This document shows, piece after piece, positions 27,797 to 36,627 of a DNA stretch of 64,000 bases. A program made the position numbers and the translations under genes. Positions within the stretch are counted from its first letter, which is position 1; every line of letters begins with the position of its first letter. Source of the stretch: Salinarimonas sp. Lineage in GTDB: Bacteria > Pseudomonadota > Alphaproteobacteria > Rhizobiales > Beijerinckiaceae. The notes beneath the pieces are model-generated. The model did not search any database, was not told the origin of the DNA, and worked only from the letters and a program-made list of their open reading frames with translations. The stretch is from positions 248,001 through 312,000 of the forward strand of contig NZ_CP157794.1 of the NCBI RefSeq assembly GCF_040111675.1, in the 5' to 3' direction.

Positions 27797-27951
27797 CGGG
27801 GCTCCTCGCGAGGGGACGCGCCGCCCGGCTTAGCCGACCGCTCCCCGCGACGGAAGCCGCCGGGCGTTCGCAAGGGCGAATTCCGCTTTCGCGCGCCGTC
27901 GCGAGGCGGTAAATCTTGCGTGAAGCGCAAAGACGGCCGAGGGGGGGCGGG

Positions 27952-29100
27952 ATGATCGGACGAGCGGCGGGCCGCGCAGGCGGGTTCACCAGCGCGGCGG
28001 GGCGCGCTCTTCTCATCGCGGCGATCGGCGTCGGGCTCGGCGCTGCGACGACGGCGACGAGAGGCTGGGCGCAAGCCCCCGACATCGATTGGGGCGCCGA
28101 CACGAGCGCCTTCGCCAACGACCGCGAATGCGACGATCCGCGCTTCGAGGGACCCGGCATGGCCAAGGTCCTCGACGACGCGAATATCGGCGCGGACGCG
28201 AGCGACTGCTTCGAGCTGTTCAAGCGCGGCCGCATCGTCCTGCGCGCGGACGCCCCGTCCGTCGCCGTCGCCGGCACGGACCTCGATTTCGGCGACGACA
28301 CGGGCCGCTGGGCGAACGACGGCGAATGCGACGACCCGCGCTTCGAGGGCGAGGGCATGGCGGCGGTGCTGGTCGAGGAGGATCGGCTGCGCGACGCCAG
28401 CGACTGCCGCCGGCTCTACGAGCAGGGCGCGATCGCCCTGCGCGGCGACGCCGCGCCGGCCGCGCCCGGGCGACCGGACGTCGCCGGCGTCGATTTCGGC
28501 GACGACACGGGCCGCTGGGCGAACGACGGCGAATGCGACGACCCGCGCTTCGACGGCGAGGGCATGGCGGCGGTGCTGGTCGAGGAGGATCGGCTGCGCG
28601 ACGCCAGCGACTGCCGCCGGCTCTACGAGCAGGGCGCGATCGCCCTGCGCGGCGACGCCGCGCCGGCCGCACCCGGGCGACCGGACGTCGCCGGCGTCGA
28701 TTTCGGCGACGACACGGGGCGCTGGGCCAACGACGGCGAATGCGACGACCCGCGCTTCGAGGGCGAGGGCATGGCGGCGGTGCTGGTCGAGGAGGATCGG
28801 CTGCGCGACGCCACCGATTGCCGCCGGCTCTACGAGCTGGGCGCCATCGACCTGATCGGGGAGACGCGGGCCGACGTCGCCCCGGCCGCACCGGCCATGC
28901 CCGCGGCCCCGGCGGCGCCGTCAGCCCCGGCGGGCATCGATTTCGGCGACGATTCGAGCCGCTGGGCCAACGACGGGGAGTGCGACGACCCGCGCTTCGA
29001 GGGTGAAGGCATGGCCGTCGCCACCGTGGAGGACGACCGGATGCGCGACGCCAGCGATTGCAGCCGGCTCTTCGCCGAGGGGCGCATCACCCTGCGCTGA
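27952..29100 (+). CDS. Secreted protein with five DFGDD/NDGECDDPRF repeats
   Basis: 382-residue protein with a signal peptide (basic, then ALLIAAIGVGLGAATTATRGWAQA, cleavage likely after AQA). The mature part is five repeats with consensus DFGDDTGRWANDGECDDPRF, then GxGMA, a variable VEEDRLRDASDCRRLYEQG and IxLRGD. The repeats start at codons 28087, 28285, 28492, 28699 and 28939; each has two cysteines, one in GEC and one in SDC, which may pair. Acidic DDxxRWANDGECDD segments suggest metal binding, which is inference. The repeat motif occurs in many alphaproteobacterial exported proteins. GGGGGGCGGG precedes the ATG. Confidence 0.75.
   Translation: MIGRAAGRAGGFTSAAGRALLIAAIGVGLGAATTATRGWAQAPDIDWGADTSAFANDRECDDPRFEGPGMAKVLDDANIGADASDCFELFKRGRIVLRADAPSVAVAGTDLDFGDDTGRWANDGECDDPRFEGEGMAAVLVEEDRLRDASDCRRLYEQGAIALRGDAAPAAPGRPDVAGVDFGDDTGRWANDGECDDPRFDGEGMAAVLVEEDRLRDASDCRRLYEQGAIALRGDAAPAAPGRPDVAGVDFGDDTGRWANDGECDDPRFEGEGMAAVLVEEDRLRDATDCRRLYELGAIDLIGETRADVAPAAPAMPAAPAAPSAPAGIDFGDDSSRWANDGECDDPRFEGEGMAVATVEDDRMRDASDCSRLFAEGRITLR
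28285..28853 (+). repeat. Near-identical 207-bp tandem repeats inside a gene
   Basis: Copies at 28285-28491 and 28492-28698 are both 207 bases (69 codons) and differ at only a few positions; a third copy starts at 28699 and shares about the first 150 bases before diverging. The linkers (GDAAPAAPGRPDVAGV) are also duplicated. The near identity at DNA level means recent expansion by unequal recombination, so copy number may vary between strains. Confidence 0.9.
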
Positions 29101-29145
29101 GGCGCGCGCTTTCCTCCGGGCCGTCGTGCGCCTACATGGGACGCG

Positions 29146-29865
29146 ATGGCCCGTCTCCTGACCTACAACGTCCATTCCTTCATCGGCACCGACCGCAAGC
29201 GCGACCCGCGCCGCATCGAGCACGTGATCCGCGAGAGCGGCGCGCGCGTCGTGGCGCTCCAGGAGGTGCGCTGGAGCGCGCGCCACGAGGGCGCGCACGC
29301 GCTGCAAACGCTCGCGCGCGACCTGAAGATGGACTTCCGCTTCCAGCGCACCGCCACCTTCGCCGGCGAGCAGTTCGGGCTCGCTATTCTCTCGGACCTG
29401 CCCATGCGGCTCGTGAAGGGCGGCCCGCTGCCGCGGCTCGGGCCGGCCCTGCCGGAGCGGCGCTCGGCGCTGTGGGTGGAGGTCGAGACGGCGCAGGGGA
29501 CGCTGCAGGTGATCTGCACGCACCTCGCGGTGCTCTCGCGCCGCGACCGCATGGCCCAGGCCGAGGCGCTGCTCGGGCCCGACTGGCTCGGCGGCGCGGA
29601 GGGGCCGGCGGTGCTGATGGGCGATCTCAACGCCGGCATGCGCGCCCCCGCCTACAAGCGCCTCGCCGCCGCCCTCGCCTGCGCCCGCAGCGACCTGCCG
29701 GACCGGCACCCGACCTTTCCCTCCTGGATGCCGCTGACGCGCATCGACCACATCATGGGCGCCAACGGGGCGCGGCTCGAGAACGCGCATGCGCTGCGCA
29801 CCGCGCTCACCCGCGTCGCCTCCGACCACCTCCCCTTCGTCGCCGAGCTCGCCCCGCCTCACTGA
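29146..29865 (+). CDS. Endonuclease/exonuclease/phosphatase family protein
   Basis: 239-residue metal-dependent phosphoesterase of the EEP superfamily. All motif groups are present: LTYNVHSF at the N-terminus, VVALQEVRW with the metal-binding glutamate, ICTHLAV, MGDLNAG (the D-x-N catalytic pair), TRIDHIMG and ASDHLPFVAELA at the C-terminus. There is no signal peptide, so it is probably cytoplasmic. The family covers nucleases, sphingomyelinases and inositol phosphatases; the substrate is not resolved. It precedes an ABC exporter gene by 60 bases. Confidence 0.9.
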   Translation: MARLLTYNVHSFIGTDRKRDPRRIEHVIRESGARVVALQEVRWSARHEGAHALQTLARDLKMDFRFQRTATFAGEQFGLAILSDLPMRLVKGGPLPRLGPALPERRSALWVEVETAQGTLQVICTHLAVLSRRDRMAQAEALLGPDWLGGAEGPAVLMGDLNAGMRAPAYKRLAAALACARSDLPDRHPTFPSWMPLTRIDHIMGANGARLENAHALRTALTRVASDHLPFVAELAPPH

Positions 29866-29925
29866 GCGGGCGTGCCATCGCGGGCGAAAGCGTGCTAGAC
29901 GCGCTCGCGGAGGCCTGAAGACCCG

Positions 29926-31704
29926 ATGGCGAAGAAAAAGAACGTCCTCATGTCCGGCGACACCTGGCCGATGATGCGCCGGCTGTGGCGCGATCGCATG
30001 CGCGCGCATCGCGGCACCCTCGCCATCGTCCTCGTGCTGATCGCCATCGGCGCGGCGGCGACGGCGCTCTACCCGCTCCTGATCCGCGAGGCCTTCGACG
30101 CCTTCGACCGGCGTGACCTCGACCTGATCTTCTGGGCGCCTCTCGTCGTCGTCGTGGTCACCTCGATCAAGGGCTTCGCCCTGTTCGGCCAGACCGCGCT
30201 GACCCAGCGCACGGTGGCCCGCATCGAGGCCGACATGCAGGCCGCGCTCTACGCGCGCCTCCTGTCCTTCGACCTCGCCCAGCTCGGGCGCGAGAGCCCC
30301 GCCTCGCTGACCCAGCGCTTCACCACGGACTTCACCTACATCCGCGAGGCGATGGTGCGGATCTTCACGGTGTTCTTCCGCGACATCGCCACCATCCTCG
30401 CCCTCGTCGTGGCGATGATCGTGATCGACCCGTGGATGACGCTCATCGCCGCCCTGGTCGCGCCCTTCATCGCGCCGCCCATCGCGCGGATCGGCAAGCG
30501 CCTGCGCCGCGTCTCGACGGCGACGCAGGAGCAGATCGGCGACATGGCGGGCCTCGTCTCGGAGAGCCTCTCCGGCGTGCGCATCGCCAAGACCTACCGG
30601 ATGGAGCCCTATCTCGAGGGGCGCGCGCGGGCCGCCTTCGACCAGGTACGCGACCTCAAGATCAAGGCCGCGACCCAGCGCGCGCGGCTCGACCCGCTGC
30701 TCGAGATCGCCGGGGGCGCCGCCGTCGCCGCGGTGCTCGCGCTGATCGGCTTTCGTATCGGGCGCGGCGAGACCACGATCGGCGACTTCACCGGCTTCGT
30801 CACGGCGCTGCTGATGGCGGCGCAGCCGATCCGCGCGCTCGGCAACCTCAACGCCATCGTGCAGGAGGCCGTCGCCGCGCTCCACCGCCATTGGGCGATC
30901 CTCGACGAGGCGCCGCGCATCCAGGATCCGCCGGCGCCGGAGCCCCTCCACCTCGTCAAGGGCGAGGTGCGCTTCGCGGACGTGCGCTTCCGCTATCGCC
31001 CGGACGCACCGGCGCTGGAGGGCATCGATCTCGTCGCCCGCGGCGGCGGGACGACGGCGCTCGTCGGCCGCTCGGGCTCGGGCAAGTCGACGCTGCTCGC
31101 CCTCGTCCCGCGCCTCTACGACCCGACCGAGGGCGCGGTCCTGATCGACGGGCAGGACGTGCGCGGCCTGTCGCTCGAGAGCCTGCGCGGCGCCATCTCC
31201 GTCGTGTCGCAGGACGCGATCCTGTTCGACGACACGATCCGCGCCAACATCGCCTTCGGCCGCCCCGGGGCGAGCGAGGCGGAGATCGTCGCGGCGGCGC
31301 AGGCGGCGGCGGCGCACGACTTCATCGCCGCCCTCCCCGACGGCTACGACACCCGCGTCGGCTCGGCCGGCGGGCGGCTCTCCGGCGGCGAGCGCCAGCG
31401 CGTGGCGCTCGCCCGCGCCTTCCTGAAGGACGCGCCGATCCTCCTCCTCGACGAGCCGACGAGCGCGCTCGACGCCCAGTCCGAGCGGCTCGTCCAGGAC
31501 GCCCTCGAGCGGCTGATGGCGGGGCGCACGACGCTCGTCGTCGCCCACCGCCTCTCCACCGTGCGCGACGCCGACGAGATCGTGGTGCTGGAGGCCGGCC
31601 GCATCGTCGAGCGCGGGACGCATGCGGCGCTCGTCGCCGCCGGCGGCGCCTATGCGCGGTTGGAGCGCCTGCAGTTCACGGGCGAACACCTCGACGCCGG
31701 CTGA
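29926..31704 (+). CDS. ABC exporter, fused membrane and ATPase domains
   Basis: 592-residue half-transporter expected to act as a homodimer. Residues about 25-310 form the six-helix type I exporter membrane domain, with a conserved coupling-helix region RVSTATQEQIGDMAGLVSESLSG. The nucleotide-binding domain has Walker A GRSGSGKST near residue 380, the signature LSGGERQ near 484 and Walker B ILLLDEPTS near 504, followed by the H-loop AHRLST. MsbA-like organisation is evident, but the cargo (lipid, peptide or drug) cannot be assigned. The ATG follows the EEP gene by 60 bases. Confidence 0.92.
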   Translation: MAKKKNVLMSGDTWPMMRRLWRDRMRAHRGTLAIVLVLIAIGAAATALYPLLIREAFDAFDRRDLDLIFWAPLVVVVVTSIKGFALFGQTALTQRTVARIEADMQAALYARLLSFDLAQLGRESPASLTQRFTTDFTYIREAMVRIFTVFFRDIATILALVVAMIVIDPWMTLIAALVAPFIAPPIARIGKRLRRVSTATQEQIGDMAGLVSESLSGVRIAKTYRMEPYLEGRARAAFDQVRDLKIKAATQRARLDPLLEIAGGAAVAAVLALIGFRIGRGETTIGDFTGFVTALLMAAQPIRALGNLNAIVQEAVAALHRHWAILDEAPRIQDPPAPEPLHLVKGEVRFADVRFRYRPDAPALEGIDLVARGGGTTALVGRSGSGKSTLLALVPRLYDPTEGAVLIDGQDVRGLSLESLRGAISVVSQDAILFDDTIRANIAFGRPGASEAEIVAAAQAAAAHDFIAALPDGYDTRVGSAGGRLSGGERQRVALARAFLKDAPILLLDEPTSALDAQSERLVQDALERLMAGRTTLVVAHRLSTVRDADEIVVLEAGRIVERGTHAALVAAGGAYARLERLQFTGEHLDAG

Positions 31705-31813
31705 GGGGCGACCCGCGCACCGGTAGCGCCGCCTTGGGGATAACCTGCATCCGCGAGTTTCGTGGCGTGCGCCCCTGCGCTATCCCTGTCTCGTCGAGGC
31801 GAGGGAGGGGCGC

Positions 31814-32131
31814 ATGCTGGACCAGCTGACCTACGAGGATTTCAAGGACGACATCGGCAAGACCTTCGTGCTCGAAGGCATCGGCGGGCGCGTCGAGATG
31901 GAGCTGATCGCCGCCCGGCTCTCGCCCTATCCGGCGCTGCCCGCCCGCCGACGCGGCTTCGCCATCCTCTTCGTCACCGCGCCCACCCCGGCGCTCGACA
32001 ACCAGATGTACAACATCCGCCACCCCCGCCGGGGCCTGATGGAAGGCGTCTTCATCACCCCCGTCTTCCCCGCCGCCGAGGACATGGAGAAGCTCAACGG
32101 CAGGCGCGTCTACGAGGCGGTGTTCAACTGA
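31814..32131 (+). CDS. DUF6916-like small protein
   Basis: 105-residue soluble protein with MLDQLTYEDFKDDIGKTFVLE at the N-terminus, a middle GFAILFVTAPTPALDNQMYNIRHPRRGLMEGVFITPVFP and the terminal YEAVFN. This layout resembles DUF6916, a family of beta-rich proteins of unknown role. The assignment comes from recalled features only. It is preceded by GAGGGGCGC and its stop is 19 bases from the convergent CHAT gene stop. No signal peptide. Confidence 0.6.
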   Translation: MLDQLTYEDFKDDIGKTFVLEGIGGRVEMELIAARLSPYPALPARRRGFAILFVTAPTPALDNQMYNIRHPRRGLMEGVFITPVFPAAEDMEKLNGRRVYEAVFN

Positions 32132-32150
32132 GGGCGGCGGCCCCTCGGGC

Positions 32151-35100
32151 TCACCCCTCGAACAGCACGAAGGCCGCCCAGGTCGCCGGATCGGCCTCGA
32201 CCGGGTCGGCGCTCCCGGCGAACTCCCGCTGCGTGGCCTGCAGGGCGGCGGCGGGGTCGCTGGGGCCGGTCTGGGTGAGCCAATTCCAGTAGAAGCTGGC
32301 CATGAAGCGCTGGGTCAGAAGATCGTCGATGTTCCACAACGCAAGGAGCACGTTCCGAGCGCCGGCGACGTAGAAGGCGCGCGGCAGCCCCTCGAGGCCC
32401 TCCGAATAGTCCACGGCACCCAGCGCCGTCCGACAGGCCGACACGACCACGAGCTCCGTCCCACGAAGGTCCAGCGCCTGCGCCTCGAAGGCGTGGAGGA
32501 TACCGTTCTCACCATCGGCGCCGGTGCCGCCGTCCAGTGCGCGGTTCGCGTCCGCGAGCGCGACCCCCGCCTGAAGAAGCGGACGGCCCGGAACGAGCAT
32601 GTCGTCGAGATAATACCCGTGCGTCGCGAGATGCAGGACGCGCGGCGCTTGAGCGAGGGACATCAGCGCCGCCTCGCTGGCGTCGCGACCGAGCCGAGGA
32701 GGCGAAACCGGCTCCTCCGGCCGTAACGCGGCGTACAGCTCGGTGATCGCCTCGGCTTCCGCCCCGCTGTAGGCGAGCGGTGCGAATCCCGTCAGGTCGC
32801 CGGCGCGCAGCGCCCCGAGCGCGGCGCGAGACTCCGGACCGGCGCTCGTGACGCCCGCGGGAACGAGGAGCGCCGCCGAAGCGTCGGTGCTTCGAGGGAG
32901 GGGGCCGTAGTCGATCCCGCCGAATACCAGGAGACCGTTCGCGTTCAAGGGCGTCTTCGGCGCCGCGAGATCACGTCCGGTCTGAAGCAGGCGCAGGTCG
33001 AAGCGATCGATCAGGAGCCGCCCCTGCCGGTCCTTCAGCGCGGCGAACGGCATCGCGTTGAAGGCGCCGTCCGGCACGAGGTAGAGACGATCGACACCGT
33101 CCAGGTGCGGCAGGAGCGGGGCGATCAGCGCCGCATCGAGGTCTCGCGCCGCCGTGACCTGTCGCGCGCGCCCCTGCGCGTCGTCGCCGGGCTGGACGAT
33201 CCGTTCGCGGAGGGCTTCGAGCGGCGCGGCCTCGCCGAGGTCGACGAGCGTCGGCGCGCCGTCCGCACGCAGGACGCCGGCGAGGAGACGCCATGCGCCG
33301 GGGCGCGCGGCGGGAACCTCGGGCTGCCGATAAAGACGAAGCTCGACGAGCGCTTCGTCCGATTCGAGCGCGGCCTGAACGTCCGTCGTGCCGACCGCGC
33401 CCCGCTGTTGCGCTTCCGCGTATTCGGGCGAACGCAGACGCAGCCGCGCCTCCGCGGCGTCGAGCGCTTCGATGACGTCGTTCACTCCCTCGGGATCCTG
33501 CTCGGCGTCGAAGACAGCCCGCGACAGAGCGCGTGCGCCGTCGCGGACGGCTCGCGCCGCCTCCACGGCCTCGGGGTCGTCGCTCTCGTTCAGCAGACGC
33601 ACGACGACGGCGTCGTCGAGCGCACGGCGCATCTTCCAGCGCAAGAGGAGATCGAAGGCGAACGTCGTCGCCTCGGGGGCGGGATGCGCGACGGCGAGCG
33701 AGAAGGCGGCGTCTTGGTAGCGGGACGCGGCCTCCAGAGCCGTGCGGCGCGTAGGCTCGGCGTGCGTTGTCCGCAGCTCGACTGTGAGCGCTCTCGCAAG
33801 GCGTTCGTCCGCAAGCCGAAGCTGAGCGAGCGCGCGGCTCGGAAGACCGCGATATTGATAGAGCGCGGCGAGATTCGCGCGAGCGGCGACGGCGGCCAAG
33901 GGAGGCAACAGGTCGGCCCTGGTCGGCTCGTTGAGAAGCCGCTCGAACATGGATTGCGCCTCTCGGATGCGGCCAGAAGAAAACAGAATCGCGGCTCTCG
34001 CCGCCCGCGAGCTCAACGTCTGCGGATGCTCGCGCCCGAAGCGCCGCTCGAAGCTTTCCAGCGCACGTTGGGAGAGGTGTTGCGCATCGTCGTGCTGACC
34101 AAGACGGCCGAGGTAAATCGAGTAATTATGCATGATATTTGCAGAGATCGTAGAGTTCATGGAGGATAGTTCTTCTGAGAGGACTAAAGCCCTTAGGTAA
34201 AAAAGGCCAGCTTCCTTCAGATGCTCTCTCTCCAGAAGTACTAAAGCAAGATTATTCAATGTAATTGCTTTCTCGATACTCAAAGACTCTGTAGTTGCGT
34301 TCTGCGCATCCAGGGCACGAGCGATCAGCTCTTCGGCCTCTTCGTATCTCTCCTGGGCGAGGTAGATCAGCCCTAGATTGTTCAGCGCGCGAACGATATC
34401 CGGGTGGTCCGGCCGCAGCACGTCCTCGCGGGACCGAAGGACCCGCAGAAGCAGGGTCTCTGCTTCGCCGAACCTGCCTCGATCCCAATAGTTCCCTGCC
34501 AGGTTGGAAAGGACCCGCAGAAGCGTGTGGCGATCAAGGCCGCCGCCGTCGCTCGACCTGCTTATGACTGATATATAAAGCTCTTCTGCTTCCGAGTAAT
34601 TGCCGACAATATCGAGAATATAGGCAAGATTTGAGATCGCTTCGAGCGTTGCCGGATTGTCTTCTCCGTAGGTCGTCTCGTTCATCTCGACTATCTGAAG
34701 AAACAGCTTCTCGGCTCGATCGAGCTGCTCTCTCTCGAGATGATGACGTGCCAATGCGGTCAATGCGGAGCGGCTTCGTTCGTGTTCCGCCCCGAGCGTC
34801 CGCTCGTAGGCGGCGAGGACACGTCGTCTGAGCAGCTCGGCCTCCGGGAAGCGTCTTTCCTGCTCCAGCAAGCCTGCGAGGCTCTCGAAGACAACGAGCG
34901 TATCCCGGTGTTCAGGGCCGAATTTCTTACTCGATCCCTGAAGTACCCATCTGTAGATCGGCTCGGCCTCACGAAGGCGCGCCTGCCGCGAGTAAGCTCC
35001 GGCGAGTTCATAAGCTGCGGCAAGCGTACCCTCGTGCCATACACCGAGAGTCTTGGCGCGTATCTTCACCACCGCTCGAAGCAGCTTTTCCGCCGCTGTA

Positions 35101-35492
35101 TTCTGGTCCAATCGGAGATTCACCATAGCGAGATCGAACATGGCTGCCGTCGTCTCCGGGTGCGGCAGTCCGTGAACACGCAGGCGAATTTCGAACGCCC
35201 GTCTCGTCAGCGGCCTCGCCTCTGCATCGCGACCTCTCAGGCTGAGGATCGCCGCGTAGAGATTCAGACCTTCGACCGTGCGCAGATGACGCGTGCCGAA
35301 TTCGACCTCCAGCGAAGCGAGGTGGGCACGGGCAAGCGAGAGGGCGCCGGCGTAGTCACCGGCTCGGTACAGCTCGACGACGCGCGCCTGCACGTCGCCC
35401 ATCCCGCCCGGAACTTCGCCGTCCTGCGCCGGTGCGCGCGCGACGGCGAGAACCAGCAGCAGGCAGAGGAGGGCGGAGGCGAGGCGGCGCAT
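32151..35492 (-). CDS. Exported TPR-CHAT caspase-like protein
   Basis: 1113-residue protein with a signal peptide (MRRLASALLCLLLVLAVARA, cleavage near APAQ), a long tetratricopeptide superhelix (residues about 30-560, including LYAAILSLRG, LNNLGLIYLAQERYEEAEEL and LERAHRSRSAL-type helices), and a C-terminal CHAT domain. The caspase-like dyad is H958 (LHLATHGYY) and C1020 (VVSACRTALG), and AFYVAGARNVLLALWNI and WAAFVLFEG complete the fold. CHAT proteases cut partner proteins; here the partner is unknown and the active domain would be periplasmic. The middle of the gene (about 34.1-34.8 kb) has far lower GC than its flanks. Confidence 0.9.
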   Translation of the reverse strand: MRRLASALLCLLLVLAVARAPAQDGEVPGGMGDVQARVVELYRAGDYAGALSLARAHLASLEVEFGTRHLRTVEGLNLYAAILSLRGRDAEARPLTRRAFEIRLRVHGLPHPETTAAMFDLAMVNLRLDQNTAAEKLLRAVVKIRAKTLGVWHEGTLAAAYELAGAYSRQARLREAEPIYRWVLQGSSKKFGPEHRDTLVVFESLAGLLEQERRFPEAELLRRRVLAAYERTLGAEHERSRSALTALARHHLEREQLDRAEKLFLQIVEMNETTYGEDNPATLEAISNLAYILDIVGNYSEAEELYISVISRSSDGGGLDRHTLLRVLSNLAGNYWDRGRFGEAETLLLRVLRSREDVLRPDHPDIVRALNNLGLIYLAQERYEEAEELIARALDAQNATTESLSIEKAITLNNLALVLLEREHLKEAGLFYLRALVLSEELSSMNSTISANIMHNYSIYLGRLGQHDDAQHLSQRALESFERRFGREHPQTLSSRAARAAILFSSGRIREAQSMFERLLNEPTRADLLPPLAAVAARANLAALYQYRGLPSRALAQLRLADERLARALTVELRTTHAEPTRRTALEAASRYQDAAFSLAVAHPAPEATTFAFDLLLRWKMRRALDDAVVVRLLNESDDPEAVEAARAVRDGARALSRAVFDAEQDPEGVNDVIEALDAAEARLRLRSPEYAEAQQRGAVGTTDVQAALESDEALVELRLYRQPEVPAARPGAWRLLAGVLRADGAPTLVDLGEAAPLEALRERIVQPGDDAQGRARQVTAARDLDAALIAPLLPHLDGVDRLYLVPDGAFNAMPFAALKDRQGRLLIDRFDLRLLQTGRDLAAPKTPLNANGLLVFGGIDYGPLPRSTDASAALLVPAGVTSAGPESRAALGALRAGDLTGFAPLAYSGAEAEAITELYAALRPEEPVSPPRLGRDASEAALMSLAQAPRVLHLATHGYYLDDMLVPGRPLLQAGVALADANRALDGGTGADGENGILHAFEAQALDLRGTELVVVSACRTALGAVDYSEGLEGLPRAFYVAGARNVLLALWNIDDLLTQRFMASFYWNWLTQTGPSDPAAALQATQREFAGSADPVEADPATWAAFVLFEG

Positions 35493-35557
35493 GGCGTCCC
35501 TCTTTCGCGCTTCGATCTGATCAATTAAGCATGAGTTGCGAGATAACTCTATTCCGG

Positions 35558-35908
35558 ATGGTTCCGATGATCGTCGCGCCGTGGCGCCTCGCGCTCCTGC
35601 TGCTGCCGCTCCTCGCCGCCCCCGCGGCGGCGCAGGCGCCGCTGTGCTTCTGCCTCGCGGAGCGGGGAACCGAGTTCGTCACATATCGCAATTGCACGGA
35701 GGCGACGCCGCCGACGGGGGGGACGCCGGTCGCGCAATGCACCGACCTGCGCACCGGCGCGATCGGCACCATCCGCGACGTCGCCGCCTTCGATCGCCTG
35801 CCCGCCGGCGAGGCGGGGTGCAACCCGTGCCGGCCGCGGATCTCGCTCGACGATCGCGAGACCCGTCCGCGCGGCGAGGACGAAGACGACGAGGCCGCCA
35901 CGCAATGA
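35558..35908 (+). CDS. Small exported cysteine-containing protein, unknown
   Basis: About 116 residues, beginning with a signal peptide (PWRLALLLLPLLAAPAAAQA) and continuing APLCFCLAERGTEFVTYRNC, with C in CTDLRTG and the pair CNPC later, six cysteines in all. The tail is very acidic (RGEDEDDEAATQ). In-frame ATGs at 35531, 35558 and 35567 are all possible; the later ones put the hydrophobic core nearest the N-terminus. The gene is divergent from the CHAT gene, and its stop overlaps the next start (ATGA), suggesting a two-gene unit. Confidence 0.55.
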   Translation: MVPMIVAPWRLALLLLPLLAAPAAAQAPLCFCLAERGTEFVTYRNCTEATPPTGGTPVAQCTDLRTGAIGTIRDVAAFDRLPAGEAGCNPCRPRISLDDRETRPRGEDEDDEAATQ

Positions 35909-36627
35909 GCGCCGGCACGCCCCCGGTCGCCCCGCCGCCATCCCTGCCCGCGATCTTCGGGGAGGCCGGCGTGCTCACCGCCTACGCCGCCGCCCTCGCC
36001 TACGTGGCCGGGTGGTCCTATGCCGATCGCTGGTTCGCGGAGCTCGGCATCGGGCTCTCCGAGCTCGACGGGTTCGGCGTCGAGGACGTTGCCGTCTACG
36101 CGCTTTGGGTGCTGCGCGACGCCTGGGCTTGGAGCCTCGGCTTCCTCGCGCTCGCGGTGGGCCTGCTCGTCGCGCTGTGGCGCTGGCGCGGGAGGCTCGG
36201 CGGCGGGCCGGAGCCGGTGGCGCTCGGCGCGGTGGTGCTGGCGCTCGCCTCGCTGCTCGGCGCCGCCCAGCTCGGCGCCATGCGGGCGAGCGATCAGGTC
36301 GAGCGGCTGTTCGAGACCGGCTACGTCGACTTCCCCCGCATCGCCGTGATCCCGCTGCCCGAAAGCCCGCTCCAGGCGGTGCTCGGGCCGCCGCGCGACA
36401 TCGGCGCGAGCACCTGCCTGCGCGAGATCTTCGCCGATCGCACCAACGTCTACGCCTATCTCGGCTACGCGCCGCCGCCATCGGCGCCCCCTCCGGCGCG
36501 CCCGGACATCCTGGTGCTGCCGCGCGCCGAGATCGCCTACGTCCGTATCGTCACCGGCGTCGCCGACCTGTGCGAGCGGCCCTCTACTGAATCACCAGAT
36601 CCGCCTGCAGCGCCCCCGCCGACTTGA
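35905..36627 (+). CDS. Membrane protein of unknown function
   Basis: 240-residue protein with hydrophobic segments at residues about 20-42, 68-100 and 112-132, then a soluble C-terminal region of roughly 100 residues containing DFPRIAVIPLPESP, ASTCLREIFADRTNVYAYLGY and a proline-rich tail. I recognise no family. The ATG overlaps the stop of the exported cysteine protein (35905-35908), so the two are co-translated. The 3' end overlaps the convergent flgI gene by 44 bases, which is unusual and may reflect a late insertion. Confidence 0.6.
   Translation: MSAGTPPVAPPPSLPAIFGEAGVLTAYAAALAYVAGWSYADRWFAELGIGLSELDGFGVEDVAVYALWVLRDAWAWSLGFLALAVGLLVALWRWRGRLGGGPEPVALGAVVLALASLLGAAQLGAMRASDQVERLFETGYVDFPRIAVIPLPESPLQAVLGPPRDIGASTCLREIFADRTNVYAYLGYAPPPSAPPPARPDILVLPRAEIAYVRIVTGVADLCERPSTESPDPPAAPPPT

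Noticed and set aside
28285-29000. Regularly spaced repeats that could suggest a CRISPR array
   Set aside because: The unit is 207 bases, in frame, without spacer-like unique sequences; it is a protein repeat.
35531-35557. Earlier start for the exported cysteine protein
   Set aside because: It would add polar residues before the signal peptide and has no ribosome-binding site, though it cannot be excluded.
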